Source of the DNA: an uncultured Oscillospiraceae bacterium
GTDB lineage: Bacteria; Bacillota; Clostridia; Oscillospirales; Ruminococcaceae
Direction: 5' to 3'
Assembly (NCBI GenBank): GCA_900539195.1
Contig: UQBC01000003.1
Location: 1 to 64,000, forward strand
Length of the DNA stretch: 64,000 bases
Each line of letters opens with the position of its first letter. Positions within the stretch are counted from its first letter, which is position 1. The notes under the pieces were generated by a model. That model was not told the origin of the DNA. It saw only the letters and a list, made by a program, of their open reading frames with translations, and ran no database searches. Positions 43,408 through 53,300 of this stretch are shown one piece after another. Position numbers and translations under genes: made by a program.

Positions 43408-43422
43408 GTACTTTTGGTACTT
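43399..43422 (-). terminator. terminator or attenuator between fusA and tuf
   Basis: On the minus strand AAGTAC (43422-43417), loop CAAAA, GTACTT (43411-43406), G, then six T. The short stem can extend outward (TTTTCTAA with TTAGAAAA), so partial readthrough is likely. Confidence 0.6.
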
Positions 43423-43436
43423 TTAGAAAAATTTTA

Positions 43437-45515
43437 TTAGTCCTTTGATCTCTTGCTGATGATTCCATCTGCAATTGACTTGGGAACCTGAATGTAGTGG
43501 CTGGGTTCCATTACATACTGACCACGACCCTGTGACTTAGAACGCAGATCGTTTGAATAACCGAACATTTCCGACAGAGGAACAAAAGCATTGATCTGCT
43601 TAACACCGTTTCTGTCTTCCATACCCTGGATTTCACCACGACGTGAGCTTAAGTCGCCGATAACGTCGCCCATGTATTCTTCGGGAACTGTTACGACTAC
43701 CTTCATGATAGGTTCAAGGATTACGGGGTTTGCCTTACGGCAAGCTTCCTTGATAGCCATTGAACCTGCGATCTTGAATGCCATTTCAGAAGAGTCGACC
43801 TCGTGGTATGAACCGTCATAAAGCTCAACCTTAACGTCTACCGTCTGATAGCCTGCAAGAACACCGGACTGTAAAGCACCCTGGATACCTGCGTCAACTG
43901 CGGGGATATATTCCTTAGGAATTGAACCGCCGACAATTGCGTTAATGAACTCATAGCCCTTACCGGACTCGTTCGGGTAAACGTGGAGCTTAACGTGACC
44001 GTACTGACCCTTACCACCTGACTGACGTGCATACTTTGTATCAACATCAGCATTTGTTGTAATTGTCTCTTTATATGCAACCTGAGGAGCACCGACATTA
44101 GCCTCAACCTTGAATTCACGGAGAAGTCTGTCTACGATGATTTCGAGGTGGAGTTCGCCCATTCCGGCGATGATTGTCTGACCTGTTTCCTCATTTGTAT
44201 AGGTTCTGAAAGTGGGGTCTTCCTCTGCAAGCTTTGCAAGAGCAATAGCCATCTTTTCCTGACCTGCCTTGGTCTTGGGTTCGATAGCGAGCGAGATAAC
44301 GGGCTCGGGGAATTCCATAGACTCAAGGATTACGGGATGTTCTTCGTCACACAGTGTATCGCCTGTTGTTGTGTTCTTAACACCGACAGCAGCAGCGATA
44401 TCGCCGCAGTAGCAAACTTCGAGGTCTGCTCTGTGGTTAGCGTGCATCTGAAGAATACGTCCCATACGCTCCTTCTTATCCTTTGTAGCGTTGAGGACTG
44501 TTGTGCCGGCAGCAACCGTACCTGAGTATACTCTGAAGAAGCAGAGCTTACCAACGAACGGGTCTGTAGCAATCTTGAAAGCAAGCGCAGAGAACGGCTG
44601 ATCGTCGCCGGCGTGTCTTTCAACCTCTTCGCCTGTCTCGGGGTCAACGCCCTTGATAGAAGGAACATCGAGAGGAGAGGGCATATAGTCAACGATAGCA
44701 TCGAGGAGCTTCTGTACGCCCTTATTCTTGTAGGAAGTACCACAGGTTACAGGTACGATCTCGTTATCAATCGTAGCCTTTCTGAGCACTGCCTTGATTT
44801 CTTCAATGGTGATTTCTTCACCTTCGAGGTACTTGTTCATAAGTTCCTCGTCCTGCTCAGCAACAGCCTCGATGAGTGCATCGTGGTATTCCTGAGCCTT
44901 CTCCTTCATGTCGTCCGGAATTTCTTCCACACGCATGTCCTTACCGAGATCATCATAGTAGATGTCAGCTTTCATTTCGATAAGGTCTACGATACCTCTG
45001 AATGTATCTTCGGCACCGATAGGGAGCTGTATCGGAACAGCATTACATTTAAGTCTGTCCTTCATCATGCCTACAACATTATAGAAGTCTGCACCCATGA
45101 TGTCCATCTTGTTGATGTATGCCATTCTCGGAACATGATACTTATCTGCCTGACGCCATACAGTCTCTGACTGGGGCTCAACACCGCCCTTAGCACATAA
45201 AACCGTAACAGAACCGTCAAGAACTCGCAGCGAACGCTCAACTTCTACAGTGAAGTCAACGTGTCCGGGAGTATCGATAATATTGATTCTGTGCTTCTTC
45301 CAGTATGCAGTAGTAGCAGCAGAAGTAATTGTGATACCTCTTTCCTGCTCCTGCTCCATCCAGTCCATCGTAGCAGAACCGTCGTGTGTCTCACCGATCT
45401 TATGATTGATACCGGTGTAGAACAGGATACGCTCGGTAGTAGTTGTCTTACCTGCGTCGATGTGAGCCATGATACCAATATTACGGGTCATTTCAAGAGT
45501 TACGTCTCTAGCCAT
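43437..45515 (-). CDS. fusA: elongation factor G
   Basis: The 692-residue translocase GTPase has the P loop AHIDAGKTTT, switch I RGITITSAATT, DTPGHVDF and NKMD. Domains II to V follow, including the fusidic-acid/domain III region (LAKLAEEDPTFRTYTNEETG) and the domain IV loop (KYARQSGGKGQYGHV). It moves tRNA and mRNA on the ribosome after peptide bond formation. It is 19 bases downstream of rpsG and clearly co-transcribed with it. Confidence 0.99.
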   Translation of the reverse strand: MARDVTLEMTRNIGIMAHIDAGKTTTTERILFYTGINHKIGETHDGSATMDWMEQEQERGITITSAATTAYWKKHRINIIDTPGHVDFTVEVERSLRVLDGSVTVLCAKGGVEPQSETVWRQADKYHVPRMAYINKMDIMGADFYNVVGMMKDRLKCNAVPIQLPIGAEDTFRGIVDLIEMKADIYYDDLGKDMRVEEIPDDMKEKAQEYHDALIEAVAEQDEELMNKYLEGEEITIEEIKAVLRKATIDNEIVPVTCGTSYKNKGVQKLLDAIVDYMPSPLDVPSIKGVDPETGEEVERHAGDDQPFSALAFKIATDPFVGKLCFFRVYSGTVAAGTTVLNATKDKKERMGRILQMHANHRADLEVCYCGDIAAAVGVKNTTTGDTLCDEEHPVILESMEFPEPVISLAIEPKTKAGQEKMAIALAKLAEEDPTFRTYTNEETGQTIIAGMGELHLEIIVDRLLREFKVEANVGAPQVAYKETITTNADVDTKYARQSGGKGQYGHVKLHVYPNESGKGYEFINAIVGGSIPKEYIPAVDAGIQGALQSGVLAGYQTVDVKVELYDGSYHEVDSSEMAFKIAGSMAIKEACRKANPVILEPIMKVVVTVPEEYMGDVIGDLSSRRGEIQGMEDRNGVKQINAFVPLSEMFGYSNDLRSKSQGRGQYVMEPSHYIQVPKSIADGIISKRSKD

Positions 45516-45534
45516 ATTTCCTCCGTTTTATTGA

Positions 45535-46005
45535 TTACCACTTGTAATGTGCGAAAGCTCTGTTAGCTTCAGCCATTCTGTGTGTATCATCGCGCTTCTT
45601 GCAAGCTCCGCCCTGACCGTTCATAGCGTCGAGGATCTCGTTTGCAAGTCTTTCCTTCATTGTCTTTTCGTTTCTCTGTCTAGCGTACAGAGTAATCCAT
45701 CTCAGACCTAAAGTTCTTCTTCTTTCGGGACGAACTTCCATAGGAACCTGATATGTGGCACCGCCGACACGGCGAGCCTTTACCTCTAACTGAGGCATGA
45801 TATTTTCCATAGCTTCTTCAAAAGCTTCAAGTGCGCCCTTACCTGACTTCTCGGCTACGATGTCGAATGCACCGTATACGATCTTCTGAGCAACACCCTT
45901 CTTGCCGTCGAGCATGATATTGTTTACGAGTCTTGTTACGAGCTCTGAGCCGTACATAGGATCGGGTAATACATCACGCTTAGGAACATTACCTCTTCTT
46001 GGCAC
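45535..46005 (-). CDS. rpsG: 30S ribosomal protein S7
   Basis: The protein has 156 residues from a GTG at 46005, chosen because AAGGAGGGAAGTAAA places a strong ribosome site before it and the family begins PRRGNVPKRDVLPDP. The in-frame ATG at 46023 would read through that site. Motifs include GSELVTRLVNNIMLDGKKGVA, and RPERRRTLGLRWIT. S7 nucleates the 3' domain of the 30S head. It is second in the str operon, 120 bases after rpsL. Confidence 0.97.
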   Translation of the reverse strand: MPRRGNVPKRDVLPDPMYGSELVTRLVNNIMLDGKKGVAQKIVYGAFDIVAEKSGKGALEAFEEAMENIMPQLEVKARRVGGATYQVPMEVRPERRRTLGLRWITLYARQRNEKTMKERLANEILDAMNGQGGACKKRDDTHRMAEANRAFAHYKW

Positions 46006-46125
46006 TTTACTTCCCTCCTTCATAAAAAATGAAAATCATCGGTACTCGAAAGCGATTAACTCCCGCCGTCCAATTGCAGAGGTAATAATATATATTACTC
46101 CACAATAGTGGCTAAAAGTCATCAG

Positions 46126-46554
46126 TTACGCTTTTTTCGCACCAGCCTTCGGACGCTTAGCTCCGTACTTTGATCTGCCCTGCATTCTTCCGTCAACACC
46201 CTGAGCATCAAGTGTGCCTCTGACAATGTGGTAACGTACACCGGGGAGATCCTTAACACGGCCGCCACGGATCAGTACAACGCTGTGTTCCTGCAGTTTG
46301 TGTCCGATACCCGGAATATAAGCAGTAACTTCATAACCGTTGGAAAGTCTTACTCTGGCAATCTTTCTCATAGCAGAGTTAGGCTTCTTAGGGGTAGCAG
46401 TACGAACAGCTGTGCATACGCCTCTCTTCTGGGGAGAAGACATATCTACTGTTTCCTTCTTCAGAGTGTTCATGCTCTTCTGCAGTGCGGGAGCCTTGGA
46501 CTTCTTTTCTGCAACTGCTCTGCCCTTACGAACGAGCTGGTTAAAGGTTGGCAA
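46126..46554 (-). CDS. rpsL: 30S ribosomal protein S12
   Basis: The 142-residue protein begins with a TTG codon (46554) seven bases after AAGGAGGT; the protein then reads PTFNQLVRKGR as expected. The decoding-centre loops are TPKKPNSAMRK and GGRVKDLPGVRYH. Both lysines whose change gives streptomycin resistance (E. coli K42/K87 numbering) are present, so the sequence is of the sensitive type. It heads the str operon with a consensus promoter 83 bases upstream. Confidence 0.98.
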   Translation of the reverse strand: MPTFNQLVRKGRAVAEKKSKAPALQKSMNTLKKETVDMSSPQKRGVCTAVRTATPKKPNSAMRKIARVRLSNGYEVTAYIPGIGHKLQEHSVVLIRGGRVKDLPGVRYHIVRGTLDAQGVDGRMQGRSKYGAKRPKAGAKKA

Positions 46555-46636
46555 ATGTTACACCTCCTTGCAAAATTATTAAAAATTTATGCCACAGAAT
46601 AACGCTTTTACGCATTTATTCTGCACACATTTAAAT

Positions 46637-46665
46637 ATTATATACAAAAAGGCGACGATTGTCAA
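46637..46665 (-). promoter_or_regulatory. consensus sigma-A promoter of the rpsL-rpsG-fusA(-tuf) operon
   Basis: On the minus strand TTGACA (46665-46660), exactly 17 bases, TATAAT (46642-46637). Both hexamers are perfect. The end of the -35 and most of the spacer are the 3' arm and T tract of the rpoC terminator, so promoter and terminator share DNA. Confidence 0.93.
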
Positions 46666-46710
46666 GCTTTTTCGTTTCCACGAAAAAAATTTGTGATAAT
46701 CGTCGCCTTT
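46646..46710 (-). terminator. terminator of rpoBC
   Basis: On the minus strand AAAGGCGACGATT (46710-46698) pairs perfectly with AATCGTCGCCTTT (46660-46648), then TT. Between the arms a second stem forms (TTTTCGT with ACGAAAA). It starts 15 bases after the rpoC stop. Confidence 0.9.
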
Positions 46711-46725
46711 GCGCTTATTTATTGT

Positions 46726-49700
46726 TTAGTTTTGTGCAGTTTCGCCAACCTGCTCTTCGTCGGAATGATTTTCTTCCGCTTCAGCTCCGTTATTAGCTTC
46801 GGCTTCCTTTTCTCTTTCTTCCTTTTCCTTTTCCATAGCCTCAAGACCTGTACCGGCAGGTATCAGCTTACCTATGATAACATTTTCCTTAAGACCGAGC
46901 AACGGGTCAACCTTGCCGTGGATTGCGGCATCGGTAAGAACTCGTGTTGTTTCCTGGAATGATGCGGCTGACATGAAACTGTCTGTTGCAAGAGATGCCT
47001 TTGTGATACCGAGCAGAACCGCCTCGCACTGTACGGGTTCGATCTGTTCGCCGGCTTCCTTGCGTTCTTCAAGTTCCTTGTTGATCTTGACAAGCTCTGT
47101 CTTGTCGATAACCGAGCCGGGAAGCAGATAGCTGCTGCCGGGATCTGTTACACGGATCTTTCTCATCATCTGGCGGACAATGACTTCGATATGCTTATCG
47201 TTGATATCAACACCCTGTAAGCGGTAAACCTTCTGAACTTCAGCAATGATGTAGTTCTGAACCGCCTCTTCACCCTTGACTTCAAGAACATCATGGGGGT
47301 TTACGCTACCTTCTGTAAGCGTTTCTCCGGCATTGATGTAATCGCCGTCCTGTATTCTGAGCTTGAATCCGAAAGGTACGGGATAAGGATGTTCCTCACC
47401 GTCCTCGCTCGTAATGATAACGTGTCTTGTCTTCTTGATCTCGTCGATTCTTGCCTTACCGCTGTGCTTAGCCATGATAGCGGCATTTTTGGGACGACGT
47501 GACTCGAAAAGTTCTTCGACACGGGGAAGACCCTGTGTGATATCTTCAGCAGATGCGATACCACCTGTATGGAACGTTCTCATCGTAAGCTGTGTACCGG
47601 GTTCACCGATTGACTGAGCGGCTATAATTCCGACAGCCTCACCGATCGTGATCTTCCTGCCGTTTGCAAGCGATGAACCGTAGCACTTAGCGCAGACGCC
47701 GTGTTCTGCGTGACAAGTAAGAACTGAGCGTATCTTAACTGTCTTTGCTCCCGTAGCTACTATCATCTTTGCGTCGGCTTCAGTCATCAGCTTATCCTTC
47801 GATACAAGAACTTCTCCGTTTTCGCCGATGAAGTCCTCTGCAAGGTATCTGCCGGTAAGACGCTCTTCAAGCGACTCGATAAGCTCCTTGCCTTCGCGTA
47901 TCTCATAGATATCTATACCGTCTGTTGTTCCGCAGTCGTCTGTTCTTACGATAACTTCCTGCGATACGTCAACAAGACGTCTGGTAAGGTAACCCGAGTC
48001 AGCCGTTCTTAAAGCCGTATCGGCAAGACCCTTTCTCGCACCTCTTGAAGAAATGAAGTATTCGAGGATGTTAAGACCTTCACGATAGTTAGCTCTGATC
48101 GGGATCTCGATTGTTTCACCCGATGTGTTGGCAATAAGTCCACGCATACCTGCAAGCTGTCTTATCTGGTTTGTACTACCACGGGCTCCTGAGTCTGCCA
48201 TCATATAGATGGGGTTGTAATCGTCAAGACCCTTTGTCAGCGCTGTGGTAACATCAGCTGTAGCCTGGTTCCATACACCGAGTACAGCGGACTTTCTTTC
48301 TGCGTTTGAAATAAAGCCGTTGTTGAAGTATTCGTTGATTTCCTGAACCTTTTCGTCAGCCTCAGCGAGTATTTCCTTTTTCTCGGGCGGAATTGTAGCG
48401 TCACAAACGGCAACCGTGATAGCAGCCTTTGTTGAGTACTTATAGCCCATAGCCTTTATCTTATCGAGTACCTGTGCAGTCATGGGAGTACCGTGAACCT
48501 TAAGGCACTTGTCAATGATCTGTCCGAGCTCTTTCTTTCTTACCTTGAAGCCGATTTCAAGATCGAACTTTTTTTCGGGATCTGTTCTGTCTACAAATCC
48601 GAGATCCTGAGGAATGTGCTCGTTGAATATAATACGACCTACTGTTGCATTGATTATTCTTGTTTCGGGGTGTTCTCCGCCGACATCCTTTGTTACTCTT
48701 ACCTTGATAGCAGAGTGGATTGTGATGTCGCCCTCGTTGTAAGCCATAATCGCTTCATTGAAGTCACGGAATACCTTACCTTCGCCCTTTTCGCCGGGCT
48801 TGTCGATCGTAAGGTAGTAAGAACCCAGCACCATATCCTGTGTAGGAACTGTAACCGGACGTCCGTCTGACGGCTTCAACAGGTTCTTTGCGGCAAGCAT
48901 AAGTGTACGTGCTTCATTCTGTGCTTCTTCCGAAAGAGGAAGATGAACAGCCATCTGGTCACCGTCGAAGTCAGCGTTAAACGCTGTACAAACCAGAGGA
49001 TGAAGCTTGATTGCACGACCTTCGACCAGCACCGGCATAAACGCCTGGATGCCGAGTCTGTGAAGTGTAGGCGCACGGTTCAGCAGTACGGGGTGATCCT
49101 TGATAACTTCCTCAAGTACGTCCCATACAGCGGGATCCTTAGCCTGCTCTACCATCTTTCTTGCGCTCTTTATATTGTTAGCAATACCGCGCTTTGAAAG
49201 CTCCTTCATTACAAACGGCTTGAACAGCTCGATAGCCATTTCCTTAGGAAGACCGCACTGATCCATCTTAAGGTCAGGACCAACGACGATAACAGAACGT
49301 CCCGAGTAGTCAACACGCTTACCGAGAAGGTTCTGACGGAAACGACCCTGCTTACCCTTTAACATATCGGAGAGCGACTTTAAGGGACGATTAGAAGGTC
49401 CTGTTACCGCTCTTCCGTGTCTGCCGTTGTCGATAAGTGCGTCAACAGCTTCCTGGAGCATTCTCTTTTCGTTTCTGATGATGATGTCGGGAGCATGCAG
49501 TTCCTTCATCTTTGTAAGACGGTTGTTTCTGTTGATAACACGTCTGTACAGATCGTTAAGATCAGATGTTGCAAATCTGCCGCCGTCCAGCATAACCATA
49601 GGGCGCAGATCCGGTGGGATTACGGGAATGCAGTCAAGTATCATCCATTCCGGACGGTTACCGCTGAGTCTGAACGCTTCGATAACGTCCAGTCTCTTCA

Positions 49701-50319
49701 GCAGCTTTACTCTCTTCTGTCCCTGCTGTGTATCTTCAAGCTCTTTCTTGAGCTCTTCCGACAGCTTGTCAAGGTCAATCTCGCAAAGCAGTTCCTTGAT
49801 TGCCTCAGCGCCCATCTCTGCTCTGAAATCGTCCTCATAACGCTCTCTCATATCAGCGTACTCTTTTTCAGTGAGTATCTGCTTCTTTGTGAGAACTGTA
49901 TCACCGGGATCTACAACTATATACTTTGTGAAGTAAAGTACTTCCTCAAGTCTTTTGGGTGATATATCAAGCACCTGACCTATACGGCTGGGAGTGCCCT
50001 TGAAATACCATATGTGTGAAACGGGAGCTGCAAGTTCTATGTGACCCATACGCTCACGTCTTACCTTGTTGCGTGTTACTTCAACGCCGCAACGTTCGCA
50101 TATCTTGCCTTTGAAGCGGATTCTCTTGTACTTACCGCAAGAGCATTCCCAGTCCTTCGTAGGTCCGAATATTCTTTCGCAATACAGACCGCCTCTTTCG
50201 GGCTTCTGTGTTCTGTAGTTGATTGTTTCGGGACGCTCAACAACGCCGTAGCTCCATGCACGGATCTGATCCGGAGAAGCAAGACCGATCTTCATTGAAT
50301 CAAATGTTTTATATGCCAA
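46726..50319 (-). CDS. rpoC: DNA-directed RNA polymerase subunit beta'
   Basis: The 1197-residue large subunit has the N-terminal zinc site (CSCGKYK and ICERCGVEV), the active-site motif NADFDGDQMAVH that holds the catalytic Mg2+, the bridge and trigger region (STNQIRQLAGMRGL, GLADTALRTADSGYLTRRL), and the second zinc cluster (CHAEHGVCAKCYG). The tail is Glu-rich and acidic. It is 74 bases downstream of rpoB. The start ATG gives MAYKTFDSMKIGLASPDQIR, typical of the family. Confidence 0.99.
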   Translation of the reverse strand: MAYKTFDSMKIGLASPDQIRAWSYGVVERPETINYRTQKPERGGLYCERIFGPTKDWECSCGKYKRIRFKGKICERCGVEVTRNKVRRERMGHIELAAPVSHIWYFKGTPSRIGQVLDISPKRLEEVLYFTKYIVVDPGDTVLTKKQILTEKEYADMRERYEDDFRAEMGAEAIKELLCEIDLDKLSEELKKELEDTQQGQKRVKLLKRLDVIEAFRLSGNRPEWMILDCIPVIPPDLRPMVMLDGGRFATSDLNDLYRRVINRNNRLTKMKELHAPDIIIRNEKRMLQEAVDALIDNGRHGRAVTGPSNRPLKSLSDMLKGKQGRFRQNLLGKRVDYSGRSVIVVGPDLKMDQCGLPKEMAIELFKPFVMKELSKRGIANNIKSARKMVEQAKDPAVWDVLEEVIKDHPVLLNRAPTLHRLGIQAFMPVLVEGRAIKLHPLVCTAFNADFDGDQMAVHLPLSEEAQNEARTLMLAAKNLLKPSDGRPVTVPTQDMVLGSYYLTIDKPGEKGEGKVFRDFNEAIMAYNEGDITIHSAIKVRVTKDVGGEHPETRIINATVGRIIFNEHIPQDLGFVDRTDPEKKFDLEIGFKVRKKELGQIIDKCLKVHGTPMTAQVLDKIKAMGYKYSTKAAITVAVCDATIPPEKKEILAEADEKVQEINEYFNNGFISNAERKSAVLGVWNQATADVTTALTKGLDDYNPIYMMADSGARGSTNQIRQLAGMRGLIANTSGETIEIPIRANYREGLNILEYFISSRGARKGLADTALRTADSGYLTRRLVDVSQEVIVRTDDCGTTDGIDIYEIREGKELIESLEERLTGRYLAEDFIGENGEVLVSKDKLMTEADAKMIVATGAKTVKIRSVLTCHAEHGVCAKCYGSSLANGRKITIGEAVGIIAAQSIGEPGTQLTMRTFHTGGIASAEDITQGLPRVEELFESRRPKNAAIMAKHSGKARIDEIKKTRHVIITSEDGEEHPYPVPFGFKLRIQDGDYINAGETLTEGSVNPHDVLEVKGEEAVQNYIIAEVQKVYRLQGVDINDKHIEVIVRQMMRKIRVTDPGSSYLLPGSVIDKTELVKINKELEERKEAGEQIEPVQCEAVLLGITKASLATDSFMSAASFQETTRVLTDAAIHGKVDPLLGLKENVIIGKLIPAGTGLEAMEKEKEEREKEAEANNGAEAEENHSDEEQVGETAQN

Positions 50320-50393
50320 TTTACAGACCTCAATTCTTTCTATAGAAGTTTATGTGTGTCTATACACACGCTTTCCTGTCAATGCCTATACGC

Positions 50394-53300
50394 TTATTCA
50401 CCGTCAAAGGTGTCATCTGCGTCATTCTCGTTGAAGTCGATGTCAAAATCTTCTTCCTCGTCCTTATCGGCATAGAAATCGCTGTCTTCATCTATATCCT
50501 GTGTGATGAATCCTTCATCAAGCGAGCCTTCCTCAGCTACATAGTCAAATGTATCCTCGCCGGCTGCCTGACCGTACTCATCATCTTCTTCGTAAGTCTG
50601 CTTAAGGTCAATCTCGTTCTTGTCAGCGTCGAGAACCTTGATATCAAGACCGAGCGACTGGAGTTCCTTGAACAGAACCTTGAAGCTTTCGGGAACGCCT
50701 GCCTTAGGAACAGGATCGCCCTTTACGATTGCTTCGTAAGTCTTTACACGTCCTACGATATCGTCAGACTTGACTGTCAGGATCTCCTGCAGTGTGTAAG
50801 CCGCACCGTAAGCTTCGAGTGCCCATACTTCCATCTCACCGAAACGCTGACCGCCGAACTGAGCCTTACCGCCGAGAGGCTGCTGTGTTACAAGTGAGTA
50901 AGGACCTGTTGAACGTGCGTGGATCTTATCGTCAACGAGGTGGTGGAGCTTGAGGTAGTACATATAACCGACAGTTACGGGGCTGTCAAACTTCTCGCCT
51001 GTACGTCCGTCTGTAAGCTGTGTCTTGCAGTCCTCGCGCATGGGAATCTTGGAGAAGTCGATCTTAGCCGTATCCTTATCCTTGTAGTTTGCACGCTCTG
51101 CTTCTGCCTTTTCAAAGCAAGCTCTTATATCGGCTTCGTGAGCGCCGTCAAATACAGGGGTCATTATCTGCCAGTCAAGAGCCTTACAAGCATAACCGAG
51201 GTGTACTTCAAGTACCTGACCGATATTCATTCGTGAAGGAACGCCGAGGGGGTTCAGTACTATATCAAGAGGAGTACCGTCGGGGAGGAAAGGCATATCT
51301 TCCTGCTTTAAAATTCGTGAAACGACACCCTTGTTACCGTGACGGCCCGCCATCTTATCGCCGACAGAAATCTTACGCTTCTGAGCTATATAGCATCTTA
51401 CTACCATATTTACTCCGGGTGAAAGTTCATCACAGTTCTGTCTTGTGAACACCTTAACATCAACTATGATACCGCTTTCGCCGTGGGGTACACGGAGCGA
51501 ATTATCTCTTACTTCTCTTGCCTTGTCGCCGAAGATTGCACGGAGCAGTCTTTCTTCTGCCGTAAGCTCTGTTTCACCCTTAGGCGTAACCTTACCTACC
51601 ATTATATCGCCTGAGTGAACCTCAGCGCCTATGCGGATAATACCGCGCTCGTCAAGATCCTTGAGAGCGTCTTCCGATACGTTCGGGATCTCTCTTGTGA
51701 TCTCTTCGGGGCCAAGCTTTGTGTCACGGCATTCAAGTTCATATTCTTCAATGTGGATTGATGTGTAAACATCGTTATAAACAAGCTTCTCGTTGATGAG
51801 AACAGCGTCCTCGTAGTTGTAACCTTCCCATGTCATGAAACCGATAAGAGCATTCTTACCGAGTGAAATTTCACCCTGACTTGTAGCGGGACCGTCAGCA
51901 AGAACATCGCCGACCTTTATCTCCATACCCTTTGAAACAGCAGGACGCTGGTTCACGCAGGTACCCTGGTTTGAACGCTTGAACTTGATAAGCTTGTATG
52001 CGTGTTCAACACCGCTGTTGTCTGTAACAACGATCTCGTCTGCACTGCACTTTGTTACAACGCCGTCTTCCTTGGCAACTACAACAGCGCCTGAATCAAC
52101 GGCTGCCTTATATTCCATACCGGTGCCTACGATAGGATTCTGCGTTACCATAAGCGGAACTGCCTGACGCTGCATGTTCGCACCCATAAGAGCACGGTTT
52201 GCGTCATCGTTCTCAAGGAACGGAATCATTGCGGTAGCTACAGAAACAACCATCTTAGGAGATACATCCATGTAGTCAACACGATCGCGGTCAACTTCAA
52301 GGATTTCCTCACGGAAACGAGCATTAACACGCTTTCTTGCAAATCTTCCCTGCTCATCAAGAGGTTCGTTTGCCTGAGCGACAACGTAGTTATCCTCCAT
52401 ATCGGCGGTCATATAGGTTACTTCGTCAAGTACAACACCTGTTTCCTTGTCGACCTTGCGATAAGGAGCTTCTATAAAGCCGTACTTGTTGATCTTTGCA
52501 AATGATGCCAGATAAGAAATAAGACCGATGTTAGGACCTTCAGGGGTTTCGATAGGACACATTCTGCCGTAGTGCGAATAGTGAACATCTCGTACCTCGA
52601 AACTTGCACGGTCACGCGAAAGACCGCCGGGACCGAGGGCTGAAAGTCTTCTCTTATGAGTAAGCTCTGCGAGGGGGTTATTCTGATCCATAAACTGTGA
52701 AAGCGGTGAAGAACCGAAGAACTCCTTGATAGCCGCTACAACAGGACGGATATTTATAAGAGCATTGGGAGTTATCTTGTCGCCTTCCTGTGACTGAAGT
52801 CCCATACGCTCACGGATAACTCTTTCCATTCTTGCAAAGCCGATTCTGAACTGGTTCTGTAACAGTTCACCAACGCTGCGGATACGTCTGTTTCCGAGGT
52901 GGTCGATATCGTCAACTTCACCGACGCCTTCGCAAAGGTTGATGAAGTAGCTTACTGTTGCAAATATATCGTCAAGAGTGATGTGCTTTGGGATAAGGTC
53001 GTCAACTCTGTTTGAAAGCTCTTCTGTAAGCGCCTCAACATCATCGCCGCACTTGTCGAGTATCTCACGCAGTACCTTGAAGCATACCTTCTCATTGATG
53101 CCGAGAGCCTCTGCGTCGATAGATCCGGGAATATATCCTGCTATATCTACCATACCGTTGCCGAGAACCTTGGCGATCTTATCTTCAGAGAAGATCACGC
53201 ACTCCATAACGCCTGCCTGCTCGATCATCTGAGCCTTTTCGGTGTTGATGAATTCGTTCTCGTCAACAAGGATCTCGCCGGTTGTGGGATCAATAATCGG

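Noticed and set aside
50353..50368. GTGTGTCTATACACAC palindrome between rpoB and rpoC as a terminator
   Set aside because: The stem is six base pairs with no T tract on the coding strand, and rpoBC must be co-transcribed. It is at most a processing or pausing site.
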